Assembly (NCBI GenBank): GCA_016235595.1
Contig: JACRJX010000043.1
Span: 186,001-250,000 of the forward strand
Source: Verrucomicrobiota bacterium
GTDB lineage: Bacteria; Verrucomicrobiota; Verrucomicrobiia; CAIQCK01
Length of the DNA: 64,000 nt
Reading direction: 5' to 3'
Below are positions 41,096 through 49,603 of this stretch, piece by piece. Positions within the stretch are counted from its first letter, which is position 1. The number at the start of each line of letters is the position of its first letter. The notes beneath the pieces are model-generated. The model worked only from the letters and a program-made list of their open reading frames with translations, searched no databases and was not told the origin of the DNA. The position numbers were made by a program, and so were the translations under genes.

Positions 41096-42381
41096 GAAGT
41101 TGCCTCGTCCGGCTTGAACACCTCTCGGGGCAGTGTGCAAGTCATCACGGTGCCGCGCTCTTTGCCGCGCCGCACTGTCAGCGTAGCACCCATGGCGTGG
41201 GCACGGTAGTCCATAATCTCCAGACCCAGACCTCTTCGCGACCGGTGATCTGGCAGACCGCAGCCATCATCGCTGACCGTCAACGTGATATGGTTCTCAT
41301 CGGCCTGAAGCGCGATGATGATGTTTGCGGCCCTCGCATGGCGAAGCGCGTTCTGCAAGGCTTCCTGTGCAATGCGATACAGGTGTGTGGCCACCGTGCG
41401 ATCCGGGATGACCACCGTGACGGGACAATCGAAGCGACACGCCAGCTTGCTCTGGCTCTGCGCGCCGTCCACCAGCTCCCGCAGCGCGATCATCAGGCCC
41501 ACGGGCTCGTCCGGCACCGGGTGCAGACCGCGCGTGACCTGGCGCGCCTCCTCGATGCCGGTGTTGATCAACTCCGTGACACGCGCTGTCTCAGCGGCTT
41601 CGGCCATGGATTTGGCCGCGAGCTTCCGCTCAAGGCTGCGGTTGAGCAGCGCGATACCGGTGAGACGCTGGCACAAGCCGTCATGCAGATCCTGGCCAAT
41701 CCGGCGCTGTTCGCGCTCGCTGATTTCCATGACCTCCTTCTCCAGCCGTTCCCGGTGCGCGATGTCCGAGGTCAGGATAATGGTGCTCGCGCCGGCCACC
41801 ACTACGGCAAGCAGATTGCCGAGGATGACAATGGTGATGGTGCGGCTGGCCAATGACTCCGCCAGCCGGTGACGTTCGTCGAGCAGCTTGTTCTCCAGAG
41901 TTTCGATGTCATCCACTGCCTGGCGGACTGCATCCATCAATCTCTTGCCAGGACCGACAATCTTGCTTGCCGCCTCAAGACCCTCCAGCTTGCGCGTTTC
42001 AACGCTGATCTTGAGTTTCCCGAGACGCTGCTGGATCAGGTTCTCCAGGATGGCCAGGCGTTGTTTGATGGCAGAATCCATCGTGATCGCATACAGCTGT
42101 TTCATGTCTGTCTCAACGGCACTGACCGATATGTGATAAAGATCGAGATAATGCTCGTCTCCGCTGATGACATAGCCGCGCGCTTCGCTTTCGGCGCTCG
42201 CCAAGTCGCCGATCGTGGCCTCCAGCTTGGCGATAATCTGATGGGAACGGGCCACAATATCGGCCGACTCGGCAAACTGGACGGCGCTGTGATAGGCCAC
42301 GGCGCCGATGACCGCTAAAATCAGCAGTGCCAGTGCGAAACCGATGGCTATTTTCCGGCTGAGGCTGATTTCGAGTTTCAT
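41092..42381 (-). CDS. NarX-like membrane histidine kinase with CHASE3 sensor
   Basis: 429 residues. First transmembrane helix (KIAIGFALALLILAVIGAVAYHS), a periplasmic helical domain of CHASE3 type (~35-180, with the typical ESEARGYVISGDEHYLDLY), second helix (TITIVILGNLLAVVVAGASTIIL), then HisKA_3 with RRIGQDLHDGLCQRLTGIAL (phospho-His in the HDGLCQ block) and an HATPase (ALRHARAANIII, DDGCGLPD, RGLGLEIM). This kinase type pairs with NarL regulators, and its partner is encoded by the overlapping downstream gene. Start at 42381, where MKLEISLSRK opens the first helix. Confidence 0.92.
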   Translation of the reverse strand: MKLEISLSRKIAIGFALALLILAVIGAVAYHSAVQFAESADIVARSHQIIAKLEATIGDLASAESEARGYVISGDEHYLDLYHISVSAVETDMKQLYAITMDSAIKQRLAILENLIQQRLGKLKISVETRKLEGLEAASKIVGPGKRLMDAVRQAVDDIETLENKLLDERHRLAESLASRTITIVILGNLLAVVVAGASTIILTSDIAHRERLEKEVMEISEREQRRIGQDLHDGLCQRLTGIALLNRSLERKLAAKSMAEAAETARVTELINTGIEEARQVTRGLHPVPDEPVGLMIALRELVDGAQSQSKLACRFDCPVTVVIPDRTVATHLYRIAQEALQNALRHARAANIIIALQADENHITLTVSDDGCGLPDHRSRRGLGLEIMDYRAHAMGATLTVRRGKERGTVMTCTLPREVFKPDEATS

Positions 42382-42583
42382 CCGAGCGTCTTGTTGTGCC
42401 GCAGATTCTTCGGCCGCAAGTCGGCCATCGCGCGGCTGCCTCAATCATTATGCCCTCTGCCGGTTGTGGTGCAATGGTTTTTAAGGCAGGGCCGGCGGGA
42501 TGCCTGTCCTGCCTGACCACATCACAAGTCAGTCACAATCCAGCCCCGATCTCGCCCGGCCTTGCTGTGCGAGGATTTTCTGT

Positions 42584-42616
42584 TTGTGATGGAGACGGCT
42601 GGGTTTACACTGCCGC
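42584..42616 (+). promoter_or_regulatory. Promoter of the TTGTNN-N16-TAYACTGCCRC type
   Basis: TTGTGA (42584-42589), 16-nt spacer, TACACT (42606-42611) followed by GCCGCG. It is 62 bases upstream of the SGNH hydrolase start; same design as at 1317, 7599 and 11095. Confidence 0.6.
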
Positions 42617-42673
42617 GCAGTTCAGACAAACAAGCGCGGAAGAGAATGATAGCGGTAACGGCGAGACAAACTC

Positions 42674-43921
42674 ATGTCCCCAAAACAAAAGATCACTGTC
42701 CTTGATGGCGTCGTCATCCTGCTGTTTCTGGTCGCGGCGACGTGGTTTTGCGCCGGTTTCTACTTCCCAGACCCGTATGCCTCCCACCGGTTCGGCGAAC
42801 AACTCATCGCGTTGCTGGTGTGGGCCGCGCGAATCATCACACCGTTGGTCTGCGGTGGCATCCTTCTGGTCTTTATCATGGTCAGGACCGGCAGGATGTC
42901 TTCCACGCACGCGGCGATGATGGCGGGTTCGATCGTGGTGACTCTGCTGCTTTTGTATCCAGTGGGAAGTTTCCTCTATGCGCGCAAAAACAACGTTGAG
43001 CAAAGGACGAAATACTACCACCCCTTCCTCCAGTTGACGCCGCCCCTGCCGAAACAAATGCCGGCAAACACTCCGGGGATTCACATTTTCTGTCTCGGTG
43101 GTTCAACGACTGAATACGCTGACAAGAAGGCCGGCGGCTGGGTCGGACGCACCGAAAAACTACTCCGGGATCGAACGGGCCGAAAGGATGTCATCGTCCA
43201 CAACCTTGGCCGGCAGTGGTTCACGTCTCTGCACACCCTCATCAATTACGAGACAAATCTCCGGCAGCACAAGCCCGACCTCGTCATCGTGATGCACGCC
43301 ATCAACGATTTGCTGCAAAACGCCGATCACAGCTATTTGAGCCACGGACCGTTTCGCGAGGACTACGGTCACTTCTATGGACCCGTCACCCGGTTGATAC
43401 TCAACAAAGGATTTCTCGGCGACGTGTTTGGCAGCATCCGGCTTTGGTATGCCAAGCCCCGTGAAACCATTGAGGCCCACGCGTTTCCGGGACTCGTTCC
43501 GTTCCAGCGAAACCTGTCCACACTGATGGATCTTGCGCAGAAGGACGGCACTCCCGTCGTGCTCATGACGCAGCCAACGCTCCTTAAAGACACCATGAGT
43601 CAGGAGGAACAGAAAGTATTGCACATGGTTGCCGTGGAAGCTTACGGGCCGGCGAAAAAATGGAGCTATGCGACCGCGTCGCGAGGGATGAAAGTCTATA
43701 ACGACTGCACGAGGAATCTGGCCAAGAATCGCGGAGCCGTGCTGATTGATCTGGCGCAGGTCGTGCCGCAGACACTCGACTACTTCTGGGATGATGTCCA
43801 CTATACCGAGAAGGCCTACGCGGCAATCTCCGAGTTTGTTGCAGGCGAGTTGCTCCGGCAGAAAACCCTGGATCATCTCATCAAGACCCGGTCGGCTGAC
43901 AAACCGAACCGCGCTCCTTGA
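42674..43921 (+). CDS. Membrane-anchored SGNH/GDSL-type hydrolase
   Basis: 415 residues. Three hydrophobic helices occupy residues ~8-100 (ITVLDGVVILLFLVAATWF; IITPLVCGGILLVFIMV; GSIVVTLLLLYPVGSFL). The rest is an SGNH hydrolase fold: block I GGSTTEYADKKAGGWV supplies the Ser, block III MHAINDLLQNAD the Asn, and block V DDVHYTEKAY the His. Such proteins act as esterases or O-acetyl-transferases/esterases on cell-surface polysaccharides, probably on the outer face of the inner membrane. The promoter at 42584-42611 fits. It ends at the hairpin terminator shared with SMC. Confidence 0.82.
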   Translation: MSPKQKITVLDGVVILLFLVAATWFCAGFYFPDPYASHRFGEQLIALLVWAARIITPLVCGGILLVFIMVRTGRMSSTHAAMMAGSIVVTLLLLYPVGSFLYARKNNVEQRTKYYHPFLQLTPPLPKQMPANTPGIHIFCLGGSTTEYADKKAGGWVGRTEKLLRDRTGRKDVIVHNLGRQWFTSLHTLINYETNLRQHKPDLVIVMHAINDLLQNADHSYLSHGPFREDYGHFYGPVTRLILNKGFLGDVFGSIRLWYAKPRETIEAHAFPGLVPFQRNLSTLMDLAQKDGTPVVLMTQPTLLKDTMSQEEQKVLHMVAVEAYGPAKKWSYATASRGMKVYNDCTRNLAKNRGAVLIDLAQVVPQTLDYFWDDVHYTEKAYAAISEFVAGELLRQKTLDHLIKTRSADKPNRAP

Positions 43922-43950
43922 AGACGTGGCTATAGCCATCCGAAAACAAC

Positions 43951-43987
43951 CAAGCCCCGATCTCGTTCTTTGCGAGATCGGGGCTTG
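43951..43987. terminator. Bidirectional intrinsic terminator
   Basis: Long perfect stem: CAAGCCCCGATCTCG (43951-43965) pairs with CGAGATCGGGGCTTG (43973-43987) around a 7-base loop, with A-rich sequence on the left and TTGTTT on the right. It lies between the convergent SGNH hydrolase and SMC genes. Confidence 0.9.
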
Positions 43988-44013
43988 TTGTTTGAAACGA
44001 ACGAGATCGCGCG

Positions 44014-47000
44014 CTACGCGGTTGGAGCAGGCGGCTCGATTGGCGGCGGAGCAACTGGCTCGGTGCTTGCCGCCGGTTCGGCAACGGGCGCGACCGATTC
44101 CGTGACGGGTGCGACCGGTTCGGCAGCGGACGCAGCCGATTCAGCAACAGGCTCGGCCGCCGGTTCGGCAACCGGCTCGCTGACTGCGGTGGCGACCGGC
44201 TGCTGAGCTTCGGGCATGATGGGTGCTGTGACGGGCGCGGGGGCGGGCGTCACGTCGGCCTTCGTGGTCTCCATCGTGCTGTCGCCTTCGTAATGGTCGA
44301 GCGGCTGCGCATCTCCGTGGTCCTCGGCGCGGCGGGTGAACTTCACCGAGACAATCTTCGAGACGCCGCTTTCCTGCATCGTCACGCCGTAAAGCACGTC
44401 GGCCATGGCGATGGTGCGCTTGTTGTGTGTGATGAGCACGAACTGGCTTTGCTTGAGAAAACGGCGGAGGATGTTCAGGAAGCGGTTGATGTTGCTCTCG
44501 TCCAGCGGCGCGTCCATTTCGTCCAGCACGCAGAACGGGCTGGGCTTGACCATGTAAATGGCGAACAGCAGCGCCACGGCGGTCATCGTCTTCTCGCCGC
44601 CGCTGAGCAGCGTGATGCTCGTGAGCTGCTTGCCCGGCGGGCGCGCGACGATCTCGATGCCGCTTTCGAGCGGATCGTTTTCGTCGAGCAGGATGAGATT
44701 GGCCTTGCCGCCGCCGAACAGCTCGCCATACATCTCCTGGAAGTTCGTGCGAATTCTCTCGAACGTCTCGCTGAAGAGCTTGCGCGTGGTGGTGTTGATG
44801 TGCGCGATGGCCTTGAGCAGGTCGTCCTTGCTCTTGACGAGGTCTTCGTGCTGCTCACTGAGGAATTTCTGCCGTTGTTCCAACTCGTCGTATTCGGCGA
44901 TGGCTTCGAGATTGACCGGCCCCATCGCGTCGAGGCGTTGCTGCATCTCCGTCACCTGCATTTCCATCGCGGCCCAGTCGGGCCCGAGGCCGGCGGCGGC
45001 GGTCTCCTCCGGCGTGAGCGTTGTGGTCTGCGGCTGGCCGGTATCGGCGATGGTGATCTTGAGCACCTCCGGTGGCAGCTCGTCGAGGTTGAGCTGATAC
45101 TGGCGGGCGATGCGCTCCTTGAGGTTTTGCATCGCCATGCGCTTCTCGGCAAGCTGCAGGTCGATCGTGTTGTGCTCCGTCCTGGCTTCATCGATCTGGC
45201 GGCGCTGCACGCGGACCGATTCCTCCAGTTCCGCAATGCGCAGGGCAAACGCGTGGCGCTGCTCCTGTTGCTCTCGAAGTTGACGCTGGAGTTCGTCGCG
45301 ACGGACGGCGCAGGTCGCAACAGCCTGGTCGGCTTCGGTGATTTCGGCGCGGAGGCGCACGATGCGCTCGGTGTAGTCCGCGCGGTCGCGCTGGCGGGCC
45401 TCGATGAGGTCGGTGAATTCGGCGATGCGCGCTTCAAGCGGCGCTCTGCCGGCGTTGGCGTTGTTGTATCTCTGCTGTTCCGTGGCCTGTGCGATCTTCG
45501 CCTCGGTCAGCTCGTCCAGCCGGTGCTGGCGATCGGCCTGCAACTGCGTGGCGTTCTGCCGCTCGGCGCCGAGCTGGCGGCGCAGTTCGCTCTCGCGCTG
45601 CTCGATGGCGGAAAGCTCCTGTTGAATCTGCGACTTCCGCTCGGCGTCGCCGGTGCCTTGGTGCGAGAGCTGTTCCAACTCCCACGTCACGGTCTCGGTC
45701 TTGTGGCCGAGCTCGACCAATTCCTTCTCCACTGACGCCAGTTCACCTTCCTGGGTGGCGATCTGGAGTTCGGCGGTGTGGACCAGTCTGCGCGTGGCGG
45801 CAAGCTTTTCTTCCACACGCACCGCTTCGTTGACGCTGGCCTGCTGGCGCGCCTCGGTCTGCGTGGCCTGGCTCTGCAACCGCGCGAGCGTCTCCGTCAG
45901 CTCGGCGATCTGGCTCTTGCGCGTGAGGATGCCGGCCGCGACACCCGCACCGCCGCTGATGACGCCATGGCGGTTGACAAACTCGCCTCGCGGCGTGACG
46001 GCTTCAACACCGTTGCTGCGGCTGATGATTTGCAGCGCCGTCTGGAGGTCGGGCGCGATGACGACCGACGCGAGCAGCGAGCGGACAAGTGGTTTCAACG
46101 CCTCGTCGCAGCGCACATGGTCAATCGCGAAGCCAATCGCGCCTTCGAGCATCATGTCAAGTGACGGGGCGATCACGCGAGGCAGGTCCAGCGGCGCCAG
46201 CGCGGCGCGGCCCAGTTGGCGCTCGTGCAGCGCGGCGATGATTTTCTCCGCACTCGCGCTGTCGCGCACGACGATGGCTTGGAGGTGGCTGCCGAGGGCC
46301 GCCTCGACGGCCGGCGCAAACTGCGGGTCCACTTGGATGCACTGGGCCAGCGCGTTGAGCAACGCGTCGGGCGGCACTTCGGCGCCGTGCGTGTTGCGCA
46401 GCACCGCCAGCGAGCCGGCGGAATAGCCTTCGTAATCGCGCTCCAGCTGGTTGAGCAACTCCAGTTTCGAATTCACCTCGGCGATGGAGCGCAACTCGGC
46501 GCTGGCCGCAGCGGAAAGCTGCTTCATCTCGGTGTTGGCTTGCGCCAGCGCCTGCTCGAATTGGGCGATTTCCTCCTGAAACTTGCCAATCGTGGCCCGG
46601 CGCCCGATGAGTTCCTGCTCTCCCGCGTCACGGGTTACCTGAATGCGTGATGCGCGTTGCTGCAGCTCGGATTTTTCGGTGCCGAGCCGTTCGAGTCGCA
46701 AGCTGCTGTTGCGCTGCTGAATGTCGATAGAGGCCAGTTCGCTGCGGAGTCGTGAGGCGTTGCTCTCCTGCTCAATGATCGCCGCGTCAGTCTGCGCGAC
46801 GGTCTTCTCGGCTTCCACAAGCTGCTGGTCCAGCGCAGCGACAGCCTCCTGCTCGGCCTTGAGCGCGGCGTTCTTCTCGGCGACGACCGCGGCCATCGCC
46901 TTCAACTGCTCTTCCAGAACGGCCAGCGCGGCGCGCTGGTCCGCGGCGCGCTGCTCGGCAACGCCGATGTCCACGCTGTGCTTCTGGATCAGTGCGTCGA

Positions 47001-47961
47001 ATTCCGATATCCGTTCGTTGTTGAACTGGATGCGGCTCTGGTTGCGCTCGATCTCGCTGCGATTCTCCTGTTGTTCCAACGTGGTCTGCGCGACGGCGTG
47101 GTCGAGCGATTCCTGCCCTTGGCGCTGGCCGGCCACAGCGGTCTCGCTTTGCTCGACGGCGCTCGTGGCAGCCGCGATGGTTGCGTCGAGCGCGGCGATC
47201 TTCGTCTGGAATTCGGCGACGGCGGCTTCCAGTTCGTCAAGCCGGTGGCGGCTTAGGCGGCAGTCGAGCGACCTGAGTTGGTCGTGCAGTTCCTTGTAGC
47301 GGCGCGCCTTGCCCGCCTGGCGCTGGAGCGAACCGATCTGCCGCTTGACCTCGCGAATGATGTCGGTGACGCGGACGAGATTGGCCTCGGTGTATTCGAG
47401 CTTGCGGAGCGCCTCCTTCTTCTGCGTCTTGAACTTCGTGATGCCGGCGGCTTCCTCAAAGATGGCGCGGCGGTCTTCAGGATGCGAACTGAGGATTTGG
47501 TCAATGCGCCCTTGCTCCATCATGGAGTAGGCCGCACGACCAATGCCCGTGTCCATGAAGAGCTGCTGCACGTCGCGGAGGCGGACCGGCGTCTGGTTGA
47601 TGAAGTAATTGCCCTCACCATTGCGAAAAACGCGGCGCGTGATCTTCACCTCGCCGTAGTCGAGCTGCACGCCGGCCACCGGTGACAACTCGCCGGGTTT
47701 GATTTCGGCGATGGTGATGCTGACCTCGGCCATGCCGATGGGCCGTCGGCCGTCGGTGCCGTTGAAAATCACGTCGGCCATTTCGCCACCGCGCAATGCC
47801 TTGGCGCTTTGCTCGCCGAGCACCCAGCGGAGCGAGTCGGAAACATTGGATTTACCGCAACCGTTGGGACCAACGATAGCCGTGACACCAGGGAGAAAAT
47901 CGAGGCGGGTTTTTTCCGCAAACGACTTAAAACCAACTATTTCAAGGTTTTTGAGATACAT
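44014..47961 (-). CDS. smc: Chromosome segregation protein SMC
   Basis: 1315-residue SMC ATPase, which with ScpA/ScpB organises and segregates the chromosome. Head motifs: Walker A GPNGCGKSN (31-39), signature LLSGGEKTMTAVALLFAIYM and Walker B FCVLDEMDAPLDESN near 1170-1210. Long coiled-coil arms flank a hinge around residues 500-650 (e.g. SGGAGVAAGILTRKSQI). Start at MYLKNLEIVGFKSFAEKTRL (47961), the universal SMC N-terminus; the 24 upstream in-frame residues are not SMC-like. The protein is over 100 residues longer than usual because of a C-terminal low-complexity tail (from about 1240) rich in Ala, Pro, Val and Glu, as in PVAEPAAEPVAESAASAAEP. Neither scpA nor scpB is adjacent. Confidence 0.97.
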   Translation of the reverse strand: MYLKNLEIVGFKSFAEKTRLDFLPGVTAIVGPNGCGKSNVSDSLRWVLGEQSAKALRGGEMADVIFNGTDGRRPIGMAEVSITIAEIKPGELSPVAGVQLDYGEVKITRRVFRNGEGNYFINQTPVRLRDVQQLFMDTGIGRAAYSMMEQGRIDQILSSHPEDRRAIFEEAAGITKFKTQKKEALRKLEYTEANLVRVTDIIREVKRQIGSLQRQAGKARRYKELHDQLRSLDCRLSRHRLDELEAAVAEFQTKIAALDATIAAATSAVEQSETAVAGQRQGQESLDHAVAQTTLEQQENRSEIERNQSRIQFNNERISEFDALIQKHSVDIGVAEQRAADQRAALAVLEEQLKAMAAVVAEKNAALKAEQEAVAALDQQLVEAEKTVAQTDAAIIEQESNASRLRSELASIDIQQRNSSLRLERLGTEKSELQQRASRIQVTRDAGEQELIGRRATIGKFQEEIAQFEQALAQANTEMKQLSAAASAELRSIAEVNSKLELLNQLERDYEGYSAGSLAVLRNTHGAEVPPDALLNALAQCIQVDPQFAPAVEAALGSHLQAIVVRDSASAEKIIAALHERQLGRAALAPLDLPRVIAPSLDMMLEGAIGFAIDHVRCDEALKPLVRSLLASVVIAPDLQTALQIISRSNGVEAVTPRGEFVNRHGVISGGAGVAAGILTRKSQIAELTETLARLQSQATQTEARQQASVNEAVRVEEKLAATRRLVHTAELQIATQEGELASVEKELVELGHKTETVTWELEQLSHQGTGDAERKSQIQQELSAIEQRESELRRQLGAERQNATQLQADRQHRLDELTEAKIAQATEQQRYNNANAGRAPLEARIAEFTDLIEARQRDRADYTERIVRLRAEITEADQAVATCAVRRDELQRQLREQQEQRHAFALRIAELEESVRVQRRQIDEARTEHNTIDLQLAEKRMAMQNLKERIARQYQLNLDELPPEVLKITIADTGQPQTTTLTPEETAAAGLGPDWAAMEMQVTEMQQRLDAMGPVNLEAIAEYDELEQRQKFLSEQHEDLVKSKDDLLKAIAHINTTTRKLFSETFERIRTNFQEMYGELFGGGKANLILLDENDPLESGIEIVARPPGKQLTSITLLSGGEKTMTAVALLFAIYMVKPSPFCVLDEMDAPLDESNINRFLNILRRFLKQSQFVLITHNKRTIAMADVLYGVTMQESGVSKIVSVKFTRRAEDHGDAQPLDHYEGDSTMETTKADVTPAPAPVTAPIMPEAQQPVATAVSEPVAEPAAEPVAESAASAAEPVAPVTESVAPVAEPAASTEPVAPPPIEPPAPTA

Positions 47962-48087
47962 GTGAGAAGAACGTGTGAATAACTTGTGCGTAGGTTGCCA
48001 AAGGACATGGCTCATGTAAAGCGAAAACACCATTAGCGGTGGTTGCTATGTTGCCTGACCCCAAAATATAGGGTTTAAGCCCCTCTG

Positions 48088-48246
48088 TCACAGCCCCGCC
48101 AATTTCATGTCAATAACTGCGTATCTTGCCATTCCACAAAGCGTTTCGTCTGGGTCTTCGACAACAATACGCAGGGTCTCTCCTATCTTCCACTGTCTCA
48201 CTTCGAATTGAGGCGAGCCGTGTCCATCAATGCCACCATGAGGCAT
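48088..48246 (-). CDS. Possible small protein of 52 residues
   Basis: ATG at 48246, TGA at 48088-48090. The translation begins MPHGGIDGHGSPQFEVRQWK and continues IGETLRIVVEDPDETLCGMA, with alternating hydrophobic and polar residues that look like a real beta-rich protein rather than random frame. Third-position GC is lower than in neighbouring genes. No ribosome binding site, and a TAG in the same frame lies 27 bases before the ATG. It may be a complete small gene or the surviving end of a decayed one; no family recognised. Confidence 0.3.
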   Translation of the reverse strand: MPHGGIDGHGSPQFEVRQWKIGETLRIVVEDPDETLCGMARYAVIDMKLAGL

Positions 48247-48427
48247 CAGGATCTGGTCTGGCAACAACTACTTCGCTCAGAGGTCGCAAAGATACAATTG
48301 TCCTTTGCCGGCGACGCTGTTCCTGCCGATGAAGTGTCTGCCATCGTGAAGGAGTTTGCTCACCGTGACCGGCCCGGCTGTCGTGTATATCGGTCGCTCC
48401 ATGCCCGAGTTCAGGCTAATGTTTGCG

Positions 48428-48456
48428 TTGGCATTGAGCGATGCTCGTGATAAAAT
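48428..48456 (+). promoter_or_regulatory. Candidate promoter of the plus-strand kinase run
   Basis: TTGGCA (48428-48433), 17-nt spacer, TAAAAT (48451-48456). About 50 bases before the ATG at 48506. One of the best sigma70-like matches in the window. Confidence 0.6.
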
Positions 48457-48505
48457 AATCAATTGCCGGTGGTGGTGAGCAAGGCGGTGTTTCAGGATTC
48501 CAACC

Positions 48506-49555
48506 ATGAAGAACCGTATCGCCCGAGCGGTCTTGCGGGTTGTTCTGCCCTATGTCTTGTTCGCCACGTTGTGGATTTCGTTGTCCGACCACTGGGTGGA
48601 AACCCTGCTTTCTGATCCTGCGGCTCGCACACAATGGTCCATTTACAAGGGCTGCGCTTTTGTGATTGTCACGGCGTTGCTCTTGTATGGCCTCTTGCGC
48701 ATGGAGTTGAAGTCACGTGAGCGGGTTGAGGTGGCGTTGCGGGAGAGCAAGGAACACCTGTGGCTGGCTCTGGATGCGGCGCAGATGGGTCAGTGGGACT
48801 TGAACATTGACACCGGTGAAGTCGTGTGGTCGCCGGAATGCCTGGCCCTTTACGGCCTGCCACCCGGCACGCATCTGAACCGTGAGGAGTTTATGGTTTT
48901 GGTGCATCCGGACGACCGTCCGGACGTGAACGAGGCCATCCGTAGGGCGGTCGAGGAGCGGGCGAATTACGATAATGAAAGGCGCGTGGTCTGGCCCGAT
49001 GGTTCGATCCACTGGCTTGCCTCGCGCGGCCGGGTTCATTGCGACGCGACGGGTCGGCCGGTGCACATGATCGGCGTCAGTTTTGACATCACCGCGCGCA
49101 AGAAGACCGAAGAGGCCTTGCGCGAGAGCGAGGCGCGCGCGCAGAAGGCGTTTCGGGTCACGCATCAACGTCTTGAGAACATCATCGAGCATCTGCCGGA
49201 TGCCACGTTTGCGATTGATCAGGACAAGCGGGTTATCGCGTGGAACCGGGCTTGCGAGATCATGACGGGAGTGAAGAAGGAAGCGGTGTTGGGCCAGGGT
49301 GATTACATCTATGCCGAGCCGTTTTACGGCAAGCGGTGCCCCATCATGATTGACCTGCTCGATCAGCCCTCACCAGAGGTGGAGAGTCGCTATACCTACG
49401 TCCAGCGAGTCGGCGATACGATCACAGCCGCGGCTTTCAACCCTCGTATGCGGGGCGGCCAGGGCGCTTATCTTTGGGGCGCGGCGGCGCCGCTGTTCGA
49501 CCAGGAAGGCCGGCGTTGTGGCGCCATTGAGGTCATGCGGGATGTGACGGAATAG
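48506..49555 (+). CDS. Membrane PAS protein, N-terminal part of an interrupted histidine kinase
   Basis: 349 residues up to TAG at 49553-49555. Two transmembrane helices (RAVLRVVLPYVLFATLWISL; GCAFVIVTALLLYGLLRM) are followed by two PAS domains (~75-205 and ~220-345; MGQWDLNIDTGEVVWSPECL, EHLPDATFAIDQDKRVIAWN). The protein stops in the middle of the conserved PAS exit motif: ...RDVTE-stop, then RRVEQALRDSE in the same frame. The downstream 525 codons are open and contain two more PAS domains and the kinase. As it stands this is a sensor without a kinase, which is almost certainly the result of a nonsense mutation, a sequencing error, or an unusual readthrough. Confidence 0.85.
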   Translation: MKNRIARAVLRVVLPYVLFATLWISLSDHWVETLLSDPAARTQWSIYKGCAFVIVTALLLYGLLRMELKSRERVEVALRESKEHLWLALDAAQMGQWDLNIDTGEVVWSPECLALYGLPPGTHLNREEFMVLVHPDDRPDVNEAIRRAVEERANYDNERRVVWPDGSIHWLASRGRVHCDATGRPVHMIGVSFDITARKKTEEALRESEARAQKAFRVTHQRLENIIEHLPDATFAIDQDKRVIAWNRACEIMTGVKKEAVLGQGDYIYAEPFYGKRCPIMIDLLDQPSPEVESRYTYVQRVGDTITAAAFNPRMRGGQGAYLWGAAAPLFDQEGRRCGAIEVMRDVTE

Positions 49556-49603
49556 AGGCGCGTTGAGCAGGCGCTGCGTGACAGTGAACTCAAGCACCGC
49601 ACG

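Larger units (their letters stand above)
48034..48505. other. Low-GC intergenic region between smc and the kinase run
   Basis: About 470 bases with noticeably lower GC than the surroundings. Contents: the small open frame at 48088-48246 (minus), the promoter at 48428-48456 (plus), and an overlapping 80-codon plus-strand frame (48208-48450) with no ribosome binding site that I do not accept as a gene. The rest is unassigned. Confidence 0.5.

Noticed and set aside
44293..45735. A 480-codon plus-strand open frame opposite smc
   Set aside because: Complement of coiled-coil codons; SMC is certain on the minus strand.
48208..48450. An 80-codon plus-strand frame before the kinase run
   Set aside because: No ribosome binding site, and it overlaps the promoter at 48428-48456. 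The opposite-strand small frame is slightly more protein-like.
49553..49555. Amber codon as a pyrrolysine or programmed recoding site
   Set aside because: No downstream recoding structure is evident and the position falls in a variable link between PAS domains. Mutation or sequencing error is simpler.
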